Below, piece after piece: positions 6,581-7,983 of a stretch of DNA of 7,983 nucleotides. A model generated the notes under the pieces. It saw nothing but the letters and a program-made list of their open reading frames with translations. It did no database searches and was not told where the DNA came from. The stretch's first letter is position 1, and each line of letters starts with the position of its first letter. The stretch lies in assembly GCA_009908585.1 (NCBI GenBank), contig JAAAOZ010000021.1, positions 1 to 7,983 on the forward strand. Reading direction: 5' to 3'. Source of the DNA: Chloroflexota bacterium (GTDB taxonomy: Bacteria > Chloroflexota > Anaerolineae > B4-G1 > SLSP01). The position numbers were made by a program, and so were the translations under genes.

Positions 6581-6633
6581 TCACGGAGAAAAATAAAAAA
6601 ACTCAGTGTTCTCTGCGCCTCTGTGGTGAAAAA
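6581..6633. repeat. Word-type intergenic repeat (CTCTGCGCCTCTGTGGTGAA)
   Basis: The segment has TCACGGAGAA, an A-rich middle, then CTCAGTGTTCTCTG and CGCCTCTGTGGTGAA. The two ends are partly complementary (CACGGAG against CTCTGTG), and CTCTG recurs inside. From memory, very similar phrases occur many times between genes in several groups of environmental bacteria. I cannot check that here. No coding function is likely. Confidence 0.45.
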
Positions 6634-6960
6634 TTTTCATCCATTAGCGGTGAATCCCGCTCATGGTAACTCTTTTGAAATTCACCAGATCACTGCGAAT
6701 GCAAGATCTAAAACAAGCGGGTGACCGGCGATTTATAGATTGCGCTTGACGGGGGAATTCGAGAAAGTTTGGACGTGATGACTCACCCAGGCTCGGAGGG
6801 GATGGCCAAATCCCCGGTGATGCTTTGACGAAGCACCCTACAGCGGGAGCTTTATGGCGCCGCTGCCAATATGTGCGATCTCGGCATGCCGACTTTGACG
6901 ATCCAGTTGGAGCTTGAGTAGGTACATTTTGGAATAGGTTCGTTATCATGAGGGATTATG

Positions 6961-6966
6961 AGGAGG
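6961..6966 (+). promoter_or_regulatory. Ribosome binding site deciding the ammonia-lyase start
   Basis: AGGAGG lies nine bases before the ATG at 6976. An in-frame ATG at 6958 overlaps this site and has no comparable site of its own, so 6976 is preferred. An in-frame TGA at 6949-6951 closes the frame upstream. Confidence 0.75.
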
Positions 6967-6975
6967 ATAGTAGAA

Positions 6976-7983
6976 ATGATTGAGCATATACGGGAAGTTA
7001 CCACTGTTACACCGGCAGAGTATGATTTACCCACTGAGACGGTCGTGGTGCGCGGGGACGACATGACATTGGAAGACGTCGTGGCTGTGGCTCGAAAGCG
7101 AGTCCCTGTCGCTTTGACCGAGGAATCCTCAATTGTAGAAGGGGTCGTTGCTGCGGCCACGTGTATCGAAGATGCAGCGTGTAGCGGCATGCCCGTCTAT
7201 GGCGTGACCTCCGGCTTTGGCGGGATGGCCGACGTGATCATCACGCCGGAGGATGCAGCCGAGCTTCAAAACAATATTATCTGGTATCATAAAACCGGCG
7301 CCGGCGATAATCTGCCGGTCGAGGATGTGCGAGCCTCTATGCTACTCCGGGCCAACACGTTGATGAAGGGGGTCTCCGGGGCGCGCCTTGAGTTGATCCA
7401 GCGCATCGTTGATTTTCTCAACGCCGATGTGACGCCGCGCGTACCGGAGCTTGGCTCTATCGGCGCCAGCGGCGATCTGGTTCCCCTGACCTATATCGCC
7501 GGTTCCTTGATCGGGCTGGATCCCTGCTTCACCGTGGACTACGAGGGTCAGGTGTTGCCCTCGACGGAGGTGCTGGAACGGTTGGGCCTGAGACGGATGA
7601 ACATGCAGCCCAAAGAGGGCCTGGCGATGATCAACGGCACCTCGGTGATGACGGGCGTCGCCGCGAATTGTGTCTACGATATGCGCAGTCTGCTGGCGCT
7701 GACGCTGGGCGCTCATGCCTTGAGCCTCCAGGCGATGTACGGGACCAACCAATCCTTCCATCCCTTCATCCATCAGTGCAAGCCTCACCTGGGACAAATC
7801 CGCGCGGCGGAGCAGATGCTCACCCTGTTAGAAGGCTCGAAGATGAGCCGCGACGAATTGGACGGGAGCCACGAATACCGGGACGGCGATCTGATCCAGG
7901 ATCGCTACTCGATGCGGTGTCTGGCGCAGTACATCGGCCCGGCCATCGAAGGGCTGTGGGAGATCACGCGCAAGGTCGAGACC
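6976..7983 (+). CDS. MIO-type aromatic amino acid ammonia-lyase or aminomutase, N-terminal 336 residues
   Basis: The enzyme family removes ammonia from an aromatic amino acid (Phe, Tyr or His) to give the unsaturated acid; related aminomutases give the beta-amino acid. The reading frame is open to the right edge, so roughly 200 C-terminal residues of a usual 540-570 are missing. Visible landmarks are YGVTSGFGGM (75-84, catalytic Tyr75), GSIGASGDLVPL (160-171, with Ala164-Ser165-Gly166 forming the MIO electrophile), KEGLAMINGTSVMTG (213-227), YGTNQSFHPFIH (255-266) and QDRYSMR (308-314). The sequence closely follows the Anabaena/Nostoc phenylalanine ammonia-lyases as I remember them, with a three-residue offset. 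The selectivity pair, Phe107-Leu108 in that enzyme, is Tyr104-His105 here. That is neither the usual Phe-Leu of PAL, the His-Leu of TAL nor the Ser-His of HAL, so the substrate is left open. The neighbourhood shows no hut genes to the left. Confidence 0.92.
   Translation, partial: MIEHIREVTTVTPAEYDLPTETVVVRGDDMTLEDVVAVARKRVPVALTEESSIVEGVVAAATCIEDAACSGMPVYGVTSGFGGMADVIITPEDAAELQNNIIWYHKTGAGDNLPVEDVRASMLLRANTLMKGVSGARLELIQRIVDFLNADVTPRVPELGSIGASGDLVPLTYIAGSLIGLDPCFTVDYEGQVLPSTEVLERLGLRRMNMQPKEGLAMINGTSVMTGVAANCVYDMRSLLALTLGAHALSLQAMYGTNQSFHPFIHQCKPHLGQIRAAEQMLTLLEGSKMSRDELDGSHEYRDGDLIQDRYSMRCLAQYIGPAIEGLWEITRKVET

Larger units (their letters stand above)
5468..6975. other. Gene-poor 1.5 kb spacer between divergent adaptor and ammonia-lyase genes
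   Basis: I see no convincing coding region here. The open frames are short, lack ribosome sites and recognisable motifs, and overlap repeats. Its base composition is more AT-rich than the flanking genes. It holds the possible adaptor promoter (5529-5543), three copies of the palindromic element (5806-5902, 6112-6208, 6229-6320), a word-type repeat (6581-6633), and at its right end the ribosome site of the ammonia-lyase. Parts at 5544-5805, 5903-6111, 6321-6580 and 6634-6957 contain nothing I can identify beyond small chance-level hairpins such as CAGCGG/CCGCTG at 6841-6865. Confidence 0.65.

Noticed and set aside
6445..6669. A 74-codon plus-strand open frame with several cysteines
   Set aside because: It runs through the word-type repeat at 6581-6633, has no ribosome site and no repeated Cys-x-x-Cys pattern that would mark a zinc protein.
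6826..6865. Small hairpins (TGCTT/AAGCA and CAGCGG/CCGCTG) upstream of the ammonia-lyase, considered as a riboswitch or leader
   Set aside because: Stems are only five or six pairs, with no recognisable conserved riboswitch core and no T-run.
6895..6935. TTGACG at 6895-6900 as a -35 box for the ammonia-lyase
   Set aside because: No acceptable -10 hexamer lies 16-18 bases downstream. The alternatives (TTGGAG with TGGAAT) are weak.
5468..6975. CRISPR array, tRNA or rRNA in the large spacer
   Set aside because: The repeats are only four, palindromic, unevenly spaced and in both orientations, and no cloverleaf or rRNA-like segment was seen.
6644..7190. Two overlapping minus-strand open frames (101 and 112 codons) near the ammonia-lyase start
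   Set aside because: One overlaps the well-supported ammonia-lyase gene in antisense, and neither shows a domain or a ribosome site.

Overview
The window is bacterial and mostly GC-rich in its genes. It best fits a Chloroflexota-type genome (Anaerolineae-like). That call rests on the look of the alpha/beta hydrolase start, the MFS carrier and the DUF2227 protein, on GGAG/AGGAGG ribosome sites, and on intergenic spacers full of short repeated words. It is an impression from protein style, not a proven assignment.

Layout. Positions 1-114 (minus) hold the first 38 codons of an alpha/beta hydrolase that runs off the left edge. Positions 255-700 (plus) hold a DUF2227 putative metal-binding membrane protein broken by a one-base frameshift near 341-359. 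A small palindromic mobile element (copy 1, 715-810) separates it from a convergent MFS transporter (807-2033, minus), and the element's flanking duplication carries the MFS stop codon. Upstream of the MFS gene is a leader with a degenerate 8-base tandem repeat and a TATAAT box. Next come an Sfp-type 4'-phosphopantetheinyl transferase (2248-3021, minus) and a 779-residue lipoprotein made of two fused HlyD/MacA-type adaptor modules (3128-5467, minus). The stretch 5468-6975 has no convincing gene. It carries three more copies of the mobile element (5806-5902, 6112-6208 and an inverted, diverged copy at 6229-6320) and another word-type repeat (6581-6633). From 6976 to the right edge (plus) lies the first 336 codons of an aromatic amino acid ammonia-lyase/aminomutase of the MIO family, very like cyanobacterial phenylalanine ammonia-lyase but with an unusual Tyr-His pair at the substrate-selectivity positions.

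How the genes may relate. The adaptor and the phosphopantetheinyl transferase lie in the same direction 106 bases apart, with no clear terminator between them, and could be co-transcribed. A carrier-protein-activating enzyme, an export adaptor and an aromatic ammonia-lyase/aminomutase within 5 kb would fit the edge of a specialised-metabolite locus. No NRPS, PKS or ABC transporter gene is present in the window, so that link is only a suggestion.

The most interesting items are the 88-89 bp palindromic element family with matching target duplications, the internally duplicated adaptor, and the Tyr-His ammonia-lyase. I found no clear sign of a wholly new defence, RNA or regulatory system.
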